In this document: positions 17,911 through 26,863 of the stretch, piece after piece
How positions within the stretch are numbered: the stretch's first letter is position 1
Layout of the letters: each line of letters begins with the position of its first letter
Source: Mesorhizobium sp. 113-3-3
Lineage (GTDB): Bacteria; Pseudomonadota; Alphaproteobacteria; Rhizobiales; Rhizobiaceae
Length of the DNA stretch: 64,000 nt
Reading direction: 5' to 3'
Assembly (NCBI RefSeq): GCF_016756495.1
Contig: NZ_AP023243.1
Span: 4,778,501-4,842,500 of the forward strand
Made by a program: the position numbers and the translations under genes
The notes under the pieces: generated by a model
Databases searched by the model: none
Told to the model about the DNA's origin: nothing
Seen by the model: only the letters and a program-made list of their open reading frames with translations

Positions 17911-18380
17911 GCTGCTGCGCCTTTCGTAGGCTCGACTTTTTCCGAGATATCGCCGTCGGCGAGATTCTGCGCCATCGCATCGAGCGCCCTGATCAGCACG
18001 CGCCGATCCTCCGGCGAAACGCCGACAAGCGATTCTTCATAGACTTCACCGGCCAGACTCTTGACCTCGGCATAGGCGGCGCTCGCCTTGGCGGTCGGGA
18101 AGATCATGCGCACGCGACGGTCGGCGGCGTCGGCGCGGCGCTCGATCCAGCCGCCCTCCTCCATCCGGTCGACGAGACGCGAGACACTGATCGGCTCGAT
18201 TTCGAGCAATTCCGCGAGCCGGGCCTGGGTAACGCCCTCTTCCTTGGCGACGCGCACCATCAGGCGCCATTGCGCCGACGACAGGCCGAGCCCGCTGGCG
18301 CGCGTTTCGAAACGCTTGCGCATCAGCCGCTGCACGTCGTGGATCAGAAATCCCAGTCTGTCTATGCCATCAGAAACCAT
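17907..18380 (-). CDS. MarR family regulator of the emr operon
   Basis: 157 residues with the MarR winged helix: LSSAQWRLMVRVAKEEGVTQ, ARLAELLEIEPISVSRLVDR as recognition helix, and the wing RRADAADRRVRMIF. It is the first gene of marR-emrA-emrB and most likely represses the operon, being released by drug-like ligands. A dyad lies 11-31 nt before the start codon. The ATG at 18380 has no clear Shine-Dalgarno sequence, suggesting a short or leaderless transcript. Confidence 0.88.
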   Translation of the reverse strand: MVSDGIDRLGFLIHDVQRLMRKRFETRASGLGLSSAQWRLMVRVAKEEGVTQARLAELLEIEPISVSRLVDRMEEGGWIERRADAADRRVRMIFPTAKASAAYAEVKSLAGEVYEESLVGVSPEDRRVLIRALDAMAQNLADGDISEKVEPTKGAAA

Positions 18381-18391
18381 GAGCGATACAT

Positions 18392-18411
18392 ATAATAAGC
18401 GTGCTTACTAT
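18392..18411. promoter_or_regulatory. Probable MarR operator
   Basis: Inverted repeat ATAATAAGC-GT-GCTTACTAT, one mismatch in nine-base arms, just upstream of marR. Position and size fit a MarR autoregulatory site; binding is inferred. Confidence 0.55.
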
Positions 18412-18535
18412 TCAAGATGCCACGTCGCGATGAGAGCCGGCAAATGTGCAAGACGGTCGTGCAACGCCATCTTGGTTAGCGATTGGTGAACGCCCTTGCC
18501 TCCGAAGGACAGCCGGACAGGTGGAGCGCGCCGTT

Positions 18536-19579
18536 TCACAGGCGGTTTCGCACGACCAGCGTGACGACGAAGAAGGCGCCGAGCGAACTGGTGATGATGC
18601 CGATCGGCAGTTCCTGCGGCGGCAGCAAGGTCCGCGCCAGAAGATCGCTTGCAAGCAACAGCACGGCTCCGAACAGCGCACAGCTGGCGATCAGGCGCAG
18701 ATGCAGCGGACCGGCCAGCGGCCGCGACAGATGCGGGATCATCAGCCCGACAAAGCCGATGACGCCGGCGACCGAGACGAGAATTGCCGTCGAGAAGGCG
18801 GCGACGAGAAACGTTGTCCTGCGCATCCTCGCCACCGGCACGCCAAGGCTTTCGGCGGCACTTTCACCGGCCAGGAAGGCGTCCAGCCGGCGGTGGTTCC
18901 AGAGCCCGTAGGCCGCGATCGTGCCGGCGCCCAAGGCGCCCAGCCAGACATTGTCCCAGCGCGCCAGACCGAGCCCGCCCATCGTCCAGAACAGTACCGA
19001 ATGGGCGGCGCGCTGGTCGCCGGCAAAGACCAGATAGTTGGTCACGGCCGTGAACAGGAAGGAGACGGCAAGGCCGGCAAGGATCAGCCGTTCGAGTCCC
19101 TGCCCCCTCACCCGCGCGACCAGCAGCAGGACGATGCAGGCGGCCAGTATGCCGCCGGTGAAGGCGGCTACTGGCAAGGTCCAGATCCCAAAGCTGTCGC
19201 CGAAGACGGTGATGACGGAAACAGCGCCGGCGGCAGCCCCCGACGACAGGCCGAACAGGAAGGGATCGGCGAGATCGTTGCGGGTCACGGTCTGCAGCAA
19301 GGCGCCTGTGATGCCAAGGCCGCCGCCGACACAGACCGCCAGGATCGTGCGCGGCAGCCGCAGGTCAACGACGATCTTGCCGACCGGACCCGACACCTGA
19401 TGCCCGTTCAACCCGACGGCATGGCCAAGCGAGGCGATGACGTCGCTCAGCGGGATCAGCGTCGATCCATAGGCGATCGACATGAGCACGAGGGCGACGA
19501 CCGCCACCGTGCCCGCCACCATCGCCAGCGCGAATGCCTTGTGCCCTGAAAGCGCACCGGGCCCGGGGGCAAGAAGCAT
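18536..19579 (-). CDS. FecCD/BtuC-type ABC importer permease, corrinoid-linked
   Basis: 347 residues with about nine to ten membrane segments and family motifs LRLPRTILAVCVGGGLGITG, NDLADPFLFGLSSGAAAGA and GFVGLMIPHLSR. This class moves cobalamin, iron-siderophores or haem through the inner membrane. The B12 riboswitch upstream of the operon points to cobalamin or a precursor. Its ATG shares one base with the stop of the binding-protein gene (TGATG). Specificity within corrinoids cannot be judged. Confidence 0.88.
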   Translation of the reverse strand: MLLAPGPGALSGHKAFALAMVAGTVAVVALVLMSIAYGSTLIPLSDVIASLGHAVGLNGHQVSGPVGKIVVDLRLPRTILAVCVGGGLGITGALLQTVTRNDLADPFLFGLSSGAAAGAVSVITVFGDSFGIWTLPVAAFTGGILAACIVLLLVARVRGQGLERLILAGLAVSFLFTAVTNYLVFAGDQRAAHSVLFWTMGGLGLARWDNVWLGALGAGTIAAYGLWNHRRLDAFLAGESAAESLGVPVARMRRTTFLVAAFSTAILVSVAGVIGFVGLMIPHLSRPLAGPLHLRLIASCALFGAVLLLASDLLARTLLPPQELPIGIITSSLGAFFVVTLVVRNRL

Positions 19580-20526
19580 CAGAACGCTTCCGGATGCATC
19601 GCCTTGGCGATCTTGCCGATCGCCTCGATGTTGGCGGGCCCGGGCGTCAGTTCGGCGTAGCGCAGCGCCACGAAGCGCTCGTTCTTGACCGCGTCGGTCT
19701 CTTTCATCGCCGGATGGGCCTTCAGGAAATCGAGCAGCTTCTTGTAGCCGCCGCCATCCTGGTAATCGAGCAGGATTAGGAATTGCGGGTTGCGCGACGC
19801 CACGGTTTCCCAGTCTGTGTTGCCCCAGCTGGTGTCCATGTCGGCCATGATGTTGTCGCCGCCGGCCGCCGTGATCATGGCGCTGGGGATGGCGAATTTT
19901 CCGGCGGTGAACGGCTTGTCCTCACCGGAGTCGTAGAGGAACACACGCGTCCCCTTGGCGTTGCCTACCTTGGCGGTGATATCGGCCAGTTGCGCCTTCC
20001 AGCCGGAGACGAGCTTTTCCGCGTCCGCCTCCTTGCCAAAGATCTTGCCGAGCTTTTCCACGTCGCCATACAGAAGATCCATCGAGGCGGCGGGGCGGTT
20101 CTTGTCGAGATGGACGCAGCTTTCGCTCAGCACCAACGTCTTGATGCCGTGCGGGGCGAGCGTGTCGGGCGTCACGTCGCCGCCGGGCTTCATGCCATAG
20201 TACCAGCCGGCGAAGAGGAAATCGGGCTCGACGGCGACGAGATTCTCGATCGTCGGGTATTTGGGCGCGAGTTCCGGGATGGCGCCTTGCTCGACCTTGA
20301 ATTCGGGACCGACCTTGTACCATCCGGTGATGCCGGTCAGGCCGACGATCGACGGCTGCAGCTTCAGCGCGAAGGCCATCTCGGCCATGTTGAGATCATG
20401 GATGACGGCGCGCTTGGGCGGCGCGTCGAAGGTCAGCGGCTTGCCGCAGCTGTCGACGGTGACCGGGAAGGCGAAGGCCGTCGAGGCCAGCAGCGAGAAG
20501 ACGAGCGACAGTGCAAGACGTTTCAC
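19579..20526 (-). CDS. Periplasmic corrinoid-type ABC binding protein
   Basis: 315 residues. Signal peptide RLALSLVFSLLASTAFAF; mature FPVTVDSCGKPLTFDAPPKRAVI is the usual start of BtuF/FecB-type class III binding proteins, followed by EPDFLFAGWYYG and NERFVALRYAELTPGPAN. It would capture the substrate for the neighbouring permease. GTG 20526 is used because TAGGAG lies eight bases before it and the signal peptide then starts immediately; upstream ATGs give an implausible head. Confidence 0.87.
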   Translation of the reverse strand: MKRLALSLVFSLLASTAFAFPVTVDSCGKPLTFDAPPKRAVIHDLNMAEMAFALKLQPSIVGLTGITGWYKVGPEFKVEQGAIPELAPKYPTIENLVAVEPDFLFAGWYYGMKPGGDVTPDTLAPHGIKTLVLSESCVHLDKNRPAASMDLLYGDVEKLGKIFGKEADAEKLVSGWKAQLADITAKVGNAKGTRVFLYDSGEDKPFTAGKFAIPSAMITAAGGDNIMADMDTSWGNTDWETVASRNPQFLILLDYQDGGGYKKLLDFLKAHPAMKETDAVKNERFVALRYAELTPGPANIEAIGKIAKAMHPEAF

Positions 20527-20575
20527 GGATTTTGCTCCTAGGTTGAACTGTGTCGGAAGAAGGGATGGGTTTCGA

Positions 20576-21360
<785 letters not shown>

Positions 21361-21364
<4 letters not shown>

Positions 21365-21828
21365 CGGTTGTTGCCCGCGCACTTGCCCGGTCCGGGGATG
21401 CGGGCCAGCGTCTTGCCGGCCAGTCGCGGCGGCCGTTGTCCGGAATTGCACCAGCCGTCGGCGAGCGAGGCGTAAAGCCTGGCAAATCGCACGAGATCGC
21501 CGGCATCGGCCTCGGCGTCGATGGAGCCGAAGAGATAGGAAGCCTTGCCTGGAGCCTGGAAGGCCACCGTGAGCGGCCGCGCGCAGCCCGCCATGCATTC
21601 GACGCCTTCGACCGTGAAGCTATGCGCCACGGCGGGCTCATGGTGGGCCGTGAGCCGGGACCGCAAATCGGCACACAGGCCTTCGCCCGACCTGATCCCG
21701 GTCGGGATGTCGCGGCAAAGCGTGCACACGATGATGCGATGATCGATGGCGCCGTCCAACGTTCCGTCACTTTCCAAAACTGGCGACGGAAGGATGTTGG
21801 CGAGCCGGCCGACAAGACCGACGTCCAC
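21361..21828 (-). CDS. DUF1636 family protein, first gene of the riboswitch operon
   Basis: 155 residues. IIVCTLCRD near residue 38 and FTVEGVECMAGCARPLTVAF carry paired cysteines as in DUF1636, a family often found with cobalamin genes; these look like a ferredoxin-like metal or cluster site. The GTG at 21828 has GGGAGGAGAC directly upstream; a TTG at 21858 is the alternative. It lies about 40 nt after the B12 box, so the riboswitch probably controls its translation and, by coupling, the ATPase. Confidence 0.75.
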
Positions 21829-21865
21829 GTCTCCTCCCGGCACACCCCGTCCGGTCAACTCAGTG

Positions 21866-22060
21866 ATGGCAGGTCTCCTGGCTCGCGGGTCTCAGCGCAA
21901 TCCTGCCTTCCCAGCCTTGCCGGCCAGTGGCATGTCGGATCTTGCTCACCGCTTACAGTTGCGGGGGCAGCCACGGCATCAACCTTTTGCGGGTCTCACC
22001 GTGTTCCCTTTTCACCCCTCGCCTTTCGACTCGGGGACCATCACCACGCCATCGTAGATT
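21866..22060 (-). promoter_or_regulatory. Cobalamin (B12) riboswitch
   Basis: On the minus strand the canonical pieces appear in order: GTGATGGTCCCC, GAAAAGGGAA, CACGGTGAGA, GCTGCCCCCGCAACTGTAAG with CGGTGAGC, ATGCCACTGG, GGGAAGGC, and the B12 box AGCCAGGAGACCTGCC (21868-21883). It binds adenosylcobalamin-type corrinoids and normally shuts off the downstream operon, here the DUF1636-ABC importer genes. No U-run terminator follows, so control of translation is likely. Outer boundaries are approximate. Confidence 0.95.
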
Positions 22061-22125
22061 CCCGCCGATCGCGCCGCAACGGTTTTTGGTCCGATCTCGA
22101 ATGCGCCGGCAAAATCATCTAATTT

Positions 22126-22140
22126 GTTATAACGTTACAT
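22126..22140. promoter_or_regulatory. Imperfect palindrome upstream of the riboswitch
   Basis: TGTTATAACGTTACA with a TAACGTTA core sits in the presumed promoter of the corrinoid operon. It loosely resembles alphaproteobacterial Zur boxes (TGTTATAnnATAACA-like), but with several mismatches. It could equally be part of a -10 region. Confidence 0.25.
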
Positions 22141-22221
22141 ACACAGTCAGGCAACGATGTCAATCAGGGCCGCTACATAGAAGCGCTTTGGATCTTTGTT
22201 TTCGATGCTTAGCGACATGCA

Positions 22222-23715
22222 CTAGCCAAGGGCGAGTCTGACGCCTTCGGCGAGATGCTCCGCATCGGCCTTGTTCTCGAACGGAACGCCGCGCAGCGCA
22301 TAGTCGATCGGTAAAAACGGATCGCCCTCCTCGATGAGGACGATCTGCCGCCGCGCCTTCTCCATGTCGCCCATCTGCGCATAGCAGGCCGCCAGCCTTG
22401 TGCGGATCCAGGGCGCCGGGCGCGTCGCCAGCTCCAGCGCTTCCGCCGCCTGCCGGTATTCCCCCATCATATAGAGCGCGAGTGCCCGGTCGAACTGGTA
22501 CCAGTGCGGGTGCAAGGGATCGATGCGGATGCCGCGCGCCAGCCAGTCGAGCGCCTCGAGCGGCCGGCCGCGCATGGTCAGCAGCATGCCCATCTGCCCG
22601 ATGCTGTCGGCATCGTAGGGGTTGAGCTGCAGCGCGATGCGCAAATGATGTTCCGCCGCTTCGTGGTCGCGCATATAGAGGCGGATCAGCGACTGCACGC
22701 GGTGACCGGTCGGCTGGTCCGGCGACAGAGCGAGGCCCTTGTCGGCAAGGTCGCGCGCATTTTCCAGCACCGCATCTCTGGCACGTCCGAACTCTCCGTC
22801 CAAAGCCCGCACCAGGGCAAGATAGGTATAGGCCAGGCCGTAGTTCGGGTCCTTGGCGATGGCCGCCTCGAACAGGATTTCCGCGCTGCGCTGGTCGGTC
22901 TGTGCGGGATCGCGCAACATCGCAAAGCCACGCAGCAGAAGCTCGTAGGCGGCAAGGCTGGTTATCGGCTTGCGTGAGGCCTGTTCCAGCCCGGCATTGG
23001 CGACCCTCGTGACCAACCGGCTGACGATCTGCTCGACGATCTGACGCTCGATCGCGAACAGGCCATCGCCCTGCGACTGGTAGCGGTCGCCCCAGAGCTG
23101 GCTGGCGGTGGCGATGTCGATGAGGCTGACGGCCACGACGACATGCTCGCCCTGCCGGCGCAGCGAGCCCTCAACCAGATAGTCGGCACCGATACGGGCA
23201 CGGATCTGCGGCCACTCGGCGCGGCCATAGGAGCCGAAAGAAAAACTTGAGTTGCGCGCCAGCACGGTGACCGTGCCGAAGCGAGCGACGCCGTTGATGA
23301 GATCCTCGGCGAAACCGTCGACCATGGCCTCGTCGACCGGGTCCCCGCTCTCGTTGCGGAAGCGCACCACCGCCACGATCGGCTGGGCGCCGATCTTCGG
23401 CGCGGCTTCCATCCCGGCCGCCAGCATATAGCCGCGCTTGGAGACCGTGCGCACCATCTCTCCGCCCAGCACCTTGCGGATTTCGCGCACCGACTGCGTC
23501 AGCGAATCCTCGGTGACATAGACGCCCGGCCAGACGGCATCCATCAGCTCCGACTTCGGCACGACCCGGCCCATGTTGCGGGCAAGGTGCGAGAGCAGCG
23601 CATAGGCCTTGGGGCGCAGGAACAGCGGCTCGTTGACGTCACGCAGCGTGCCCATGGCAAGGTCGAGTGTGAACCCGCCAAACCGGAACACCTGGTCGGC
23701 AACCGCGGCAGTCAT
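22222..23715 (-). CDS. Winged-helix regulator with TolB-like and TPR regions
   Basis: 497 residues. Residues about 10-100 form an OmpR/CadC-type winged helix (LRPKAYALLSHLARNMGRVV, SVREIRKVLGGEMVRTVSKR). Residues about 110-230 resemble the TolB-like region found in adenylate-cyclase-type and TPR regulators (AVVRFRNESGDPVDEAMVDG, LVEGSLRRQGEHVVVAVSLI). The rest, about 240-470, is a series of TPR helices (NPYDADSIGQMGMLLTMRGR). There is no membrane segment, so unlike CadC it is cytosolic. Target and signal unknown. AAGGGG precedes the ATG. Divergent from the AraC gene. Confidence 0.8.
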   Translation of the reverse strand: MTAAVADQVFRFGGFTLDLAMGTLRDVNEPLFLRPKAYALLSHLARNMGRVVPKSELMDAVWPGVYVTEDSLTQSVREIRKVLGGEMVRTVSKRGYMLAAGMEAAPKIGAQPIVAVVRFRNESGDPVDEAMVDGFAEDLINGVARFGTVTVLARNSSFSFGSYGRAEWPQIRARIGADYLVEGSLRRQGEHVVVAVSLIDIATASQLWGDRYQSQGDGLFAIERQIVEQIVSRLVTRVANAGLEQASRKPITSLAAYELLLRGFAMLRDPAQTDQRSAEILFEAAIAKDPNYGLAYTYLALVRALDGEFGRARDAVLENARDLADKGLALSPDQPTGHRVQSLIRLYMRDHEAAEHHLRIALQLNPYDADSIGQMGMLLTMRGRPLEALDWLARGIRIDPLHPHWYQFDRALALYMMGEYRQAAEALELATRPAPWIRTRLAACYAQMGDMEKARRQIVLIEEGDPFLPIDYALRGVPFENKADAEHLAEGVRLALG

Positions 23716-23864
23716 CGGGACACCCCTTCCCCGGGCATGGGATCATGCCGCATCAATTCCCACGTCGACGCGGCACGGACACATGCATTATTGCCCAATG
23801 CGCAATTTCGATCAAACTGGCCGTCGACACGGTCAGTAATGTCGGCGCGCCAATGCGAGGAACC

Positions 23865-24698
23865 ATGAACCCGACCGAGAAAGCGCTGTGGTTTGTCGAA
23901 AGCCATCTGCCGGAGGCGATCTCGCTGGACGACGTCGCGGCAAGCAGCGGCGTGTCGCGCTTTCATGTGACGCGCGCCTTCGGCGCCGCCACCGGCCGCT
24001 CCGTCATGGGCTATATGCGCGCGCGGCGCTTGAGCGAGGCGGCGCGCAGGCTGGCCGAAGGGGCGCCCGACATCCTCTCGGTTGCGCTCGAGGCCGGCTA
24101 CAACTCGCATGAGGCCTTCACCCGGGCTTTCCGCGACCAGTTCGGCACCACGCCGGAGCTGGTGCGCGCGCAAGGCTCGACCAACACGCTCGACCTCGTG
24201 GAGCCTATCCTGATGGACCAGTCCTTTCTCACCAACCTCGAGCCGCCGCGCTTCGAGACCAGCCGGCCGTTCCTGATCGCGGGGCTGGGCGAACGCTACA
24301 GTTGCGAAACCAGCGCCGCCATTCCGATGCAGTGGCAGCGCTTTGGCCCGTATATCGGCAACATTCCGGGCGAGACCGGCGACGTCGCCTATGGCGTCTG
24401 CGTCAACGGCGACGATGCCGGGAATTTCGACTACATCGCCGGCGTCGAGGTCTCGGACTTTTCCGACCTTCCCCGAGAGTTCAGCCGCGTTCGGGTACCC
24501 GCGCAGAAATATGCGGTGTTTTCGCATCGCGAGCACATCTCGACCATCCGCCGCACGGTCAACACGATCTGGAACAAATGGCTGCCGGCCTCAGGGCACG
24601 AAATAGCGGACGCGCCGGAATTCGAACGCTACGGCCCGGAGTTCGATCCGCGCAGCGGCAATGGCGGGCTGGAGATCTGGATACCGGTCAAGGGTTAA
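23865..24698 (+). CDS. AraC family regulator with GyrI-like C-terminal domain
   Basis: 277 residues in Rob-like order. The AraC DNA-binding domain is at about 5-105 (AISLDDVAASSGVSRFHVTR, LSVALEAGYNSHEAFTRAFR), and the GyrI/effector-binding domain follows (IPMQWQRFGPYIGNIPG to GGLEIWIPVK). Such proteins sense small hydrophobic ligands. ATG 23865 has GCGAGG in front; an upstream ATG at 23853 is possible. Convergent with the MarR-GNAT gene. Confidence 0.85.
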   Translation: MNPTEKALWFVESHLPEAISLDDVAASSGVSRFHVTRAFGAATGRSVMGYMRARRLSEAARRLAEGAPDILSVALEAGYNSHEAFTRAFRDQFGTTPELVRAQGSTNTLDLVEPILMDQSFLTNLEPPRFETSRPFLIAGLGERYSCETSAAIPMQWQRFGPYIGNIPGETGDVAYGVCVNGDDAGNFDYIAGVEVSDFSDLPREFSRVRVPAQKYAVFSHREHISTIRRTVNTIWNKWLPASGHEIADAPEFERYGPEFDPRSGNGGLEIWIPVKG

Positions 24699-24704
24699 TC
24701 GGCA

Positions 24705-25655
24705 CTACAATTTCAAATCCCAGGTCTGACCGACCAGATCCTTGCCGAAGGAATGGTGGCGCTCTTCATCGATCAGCCTGAAGCCGGCCGCCTGGTAGAT
24801 GCGACGGGCCGAGCCCAGTATGTCGTTGGTCCAAAGCGTCAGCGTCTTGTAACCCTTGGCTCGCGCGAAGGCGATGCATTCGTCGACAAGGCGCGCGCCG
24901 ATGCCAAGGCCGCGGGCCGAAGGCTCGACATAAAGCAACCTGAGCTTCGCCACCTCGGGCGACTTGCGCACGACGAAGACCGAGCCGACGACCTCGCCAT
25001 CGCGCTCGGCGATCCAGCTGCACTCCCATTTCGGGTCGAAGGATTTAACGAACTCGCTGAGGATTTCGGCGACCAGTGCCTCGTAGGTTTCGTCCCAGCC
25101 ATAATCCTGCGCGTAGAGCATCCCCTGTCGGCGGGTGATCCAGCCGATGTCGCCGATCTGCAGCGGCCGCAGCAGATAAGGGACTTGCGGCTCGGCGCTT
25201 TCGTCGAGCAGTGCCTGGACCGTGCGCATGGACTTCACGAGCCGGTCCTGCTCGGATGTAGGCAGCCGATCGAGCAGCGCCGCGACCTGATCGTGAGAAT
25301 CCTTGTTGAGCGGCGCGAAGGCATTCCTGCCCGCCGGCGTCAGCGCGATCGAGGATTGCCTGGCGTCCGAAACCAGCGTCGACCTGGAGATCAGGTCATC
25401 ACGTTCGAACTTCTTCAACAAACGGCTGACATAGCCGGCGTCGAGACCGAGATCGCGCCCGAGGTCGGTCGCTGTCAGGCCGTCGCGGTGCGCCAGCTCG
25501 TAAAGCACGCGCGCCTCGGTCAGCGAGAAGGCGCTTTTCAGCAACCCTTCGTCAAGCAGGCCGATCTGGCGGGTGTAGAAGCGATTGAACGCCCGCACCG
25601 CATCGATCAGATGCTTGTTGGGCGCTTCGTTGCCGGGCTGATGGTGAATCGTCAT
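24705..25655 (-). CDS. MarR-GNAT fusion protein
   Basis: 316 residues: a MarR winged helix (about 30-150; LTATDLGRDLGLDAGYVSRL) fused to a GNAT acetyltransferase (about 165-316; LRLLYVEPSARGLGIGARLV with the acetyl-CoA loop). Fusions of this kind are common in rhizobia; a regulator that also acetylates, or that uses acetyl-CoA as signal, is inferred. CAGGAGATACCC is the ribosome site. A dyad lies 35 nt upstream. Confidence 0.88.
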   Translation of the reverse strand: MTIHHQPGNEAPNKHLIDAVRAFNRFYTRQIGLLDEGLLKSAFSLTEARVLYELAHRDGLTATDLGRDLGLDAGYVSRLLKKFERDDLISRSTLVSDARQSSIALTPAGRNAFAPLNKDSHDQVAALLDRLPTSEQDRLVKSMRTVQALLDESAEPQVPYLLRPLQIGDIGWITRRQGMLYAQDYGWDETYEALVAEILSEFVKSFDPKWECSWIAERDGEVVGSVFVVRKSPEVAKLRLLYVEPSARGLGIGARLVDECIAFARAKGYKTLTLWTNDILGSARRIYQAAGFRLIDEERHHSFGKDLVGQTWDLKL

Positions 25656-25689
25656 GGGTATCTCCTGCCTTTCACAGGATCATCCATTT

Positions 25690-25706
25690 ACTTGACGGAG
25701 TCAACT
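25690..25706. promoter_or_regulatory. Possible operator/promoter of the MarR-GNAT gene
   Basis: Near-perfect inverted repeat ACTTGAC-GGA-GTCAACT (one mismatch in seven). On the minus strand it contains TTGACT, usable as a -35 element, so a protein bound here would block transcription. Confidence 0.45.
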
Positions 25707-25717
25707 ATGTGACTCGA

Positions 25718-26863
25718 TCACATCATCGGCAACACCGGCCAGCGATCAACGATCCTGCCCTGGGAAAGCACCGCGATCGGCCCGAATTGCTGCAGCATGG
25801 CCTCGCTCTGTGTCGGCCGCAGGAACGCGTAATCGCCGGGCCTGGCGACGGCATCGGCGGGCAGACCCATGAATTGCTGGTTGGAAGACAGGCCGAGCAA
25901 GCCGTCCGTCTTCATGCCCAGGGGAAAGACAGGCTCGGCCATCCATTTCCCGCCATAGAGATAGCAGCCCTTGCGTGGGAACCGGCCAAGCGCCTGCAGC
26001 AGGCGAGAAACGGCCGGCGGGCCCGGCAGCATCGGTTCGACCACCTTCAGGATCGGCGTCGCGATGAAGGCGGCTGGCTTGAAACCATCGAGGCCCGCTG
26101 TGTCGAAATCGCTGGGCAGCACGAAAGCCGAACCCATCGACACTTCATTGGCGGCACCACCGTGATGCAGCAGCGCGGTCTTGCTGCCGCCAATGTTCAG
26201 GATGCGGCGCTGGTCCGGGCCGAGGCACGCGACGAAAGCGGCGGCCCGCTCCGAAGCCTGCGCTAGTGCCTTGGCCGGGCCGCCGAACAGGCCTGGAATG
26301 TGCGGCGCATGCGCCTCATAGGCCATGACGCCTTCGCAGCGCAGCCCTTTATGAGCCGGCAGCGCGCGCAACGCTTTCGACAGGGCCCCGGGGCTGGCGA
26401 AGCCGCCGCGATGCAGCCCGACATCGATCTCGAAGGCGATGCGCAGCTGGCTATCGAGTTCGGCAGCGAGAATGCCGTATTCCGCCAGTCTTTCGTCGCT
26501 GTCGATCAGCCAGCAGACGCGCGACCAGTCGGCGTCACCCTTCACCAGTGCCGCCCTTGCCGCGCTGACCGGCATCGGCTTGCCGTAAAGCAGATCCGCA
26601 TTTGGAAACGCCTTCAGCACCGCCTCACTGATCGGCGGATGGAAGGTCATGAAGCGACCGGTTCCGAGCGCCTTGCCGATATGTGCAAGCAGCGGCAGGC
26701 AAGCGAGCGACTTGTCGACCAGTCGCACGGCAAGGTTCGGGTCAAGCCTGGTTTTGACCAGAGCAATGTTGGCGTCCAGCCGGTCGAGGTCGAGTAGCAG
26801 ACAGGGCTGGAGGATACCGGCTTGCTTCAGTGCATCCGAGAGCGAGGAAAAATAGGCGCTCAT
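25718..26863 (-). CDS. D-threonine-aldolase / alanine-racemase-N-like PLP enzyme
   Basis: 381 residues. The N-terminal PLP barrel resembles DSD1/D-threonine aldolase proteins: PCLLLDLDRLDANI, the probable PLP lysine in RLVDKSLACLPLL, IAFEIDVGLHRGGF and ILNIGGSKTALLH. Near the C-terminus, aldolase- or dehydratase-type metal ligands are not obvious. It probably acts on a D-amino acid or a related beta-hydroxy amine. The ATG overlaps the stop of the lactone-oxidase gene (ATGA), which places both in one pathway. Confidence 0.75.
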   Translation of the reverse strand: MSAYFSSLSDALKQAGILQPCLLLDLDRLDANIALVKTRLDPNLAVRLVDKSLACLPLLAHIGKALGTGRFMTFHPPISEAVLKAFPNADLLYGKPMPVSAARAALVKGDADWSRVCWLIDSDERLAEYGILAAELDSQLRIAFEIDVGLHRGGFASPGALSKALRALPAHKGLRCEGVMAYEAHAPHIPGLFGGPAKALAQASERAAAFVACLGPDQRRILNIGGSKTALLHHGGAANEVSMGSAFVLPSDFDTAGLDGFKPAAFIATPILKVVEPMLPGPPAVSRLLQALGRFPRKGCYLYGGKWMAEPVFPLGMKTDGLLGLSSNQQFMGLPADAVARPGDYAFLRPTQSEAMLQQFGPIAVLSQGRIVDRWPVLPMM

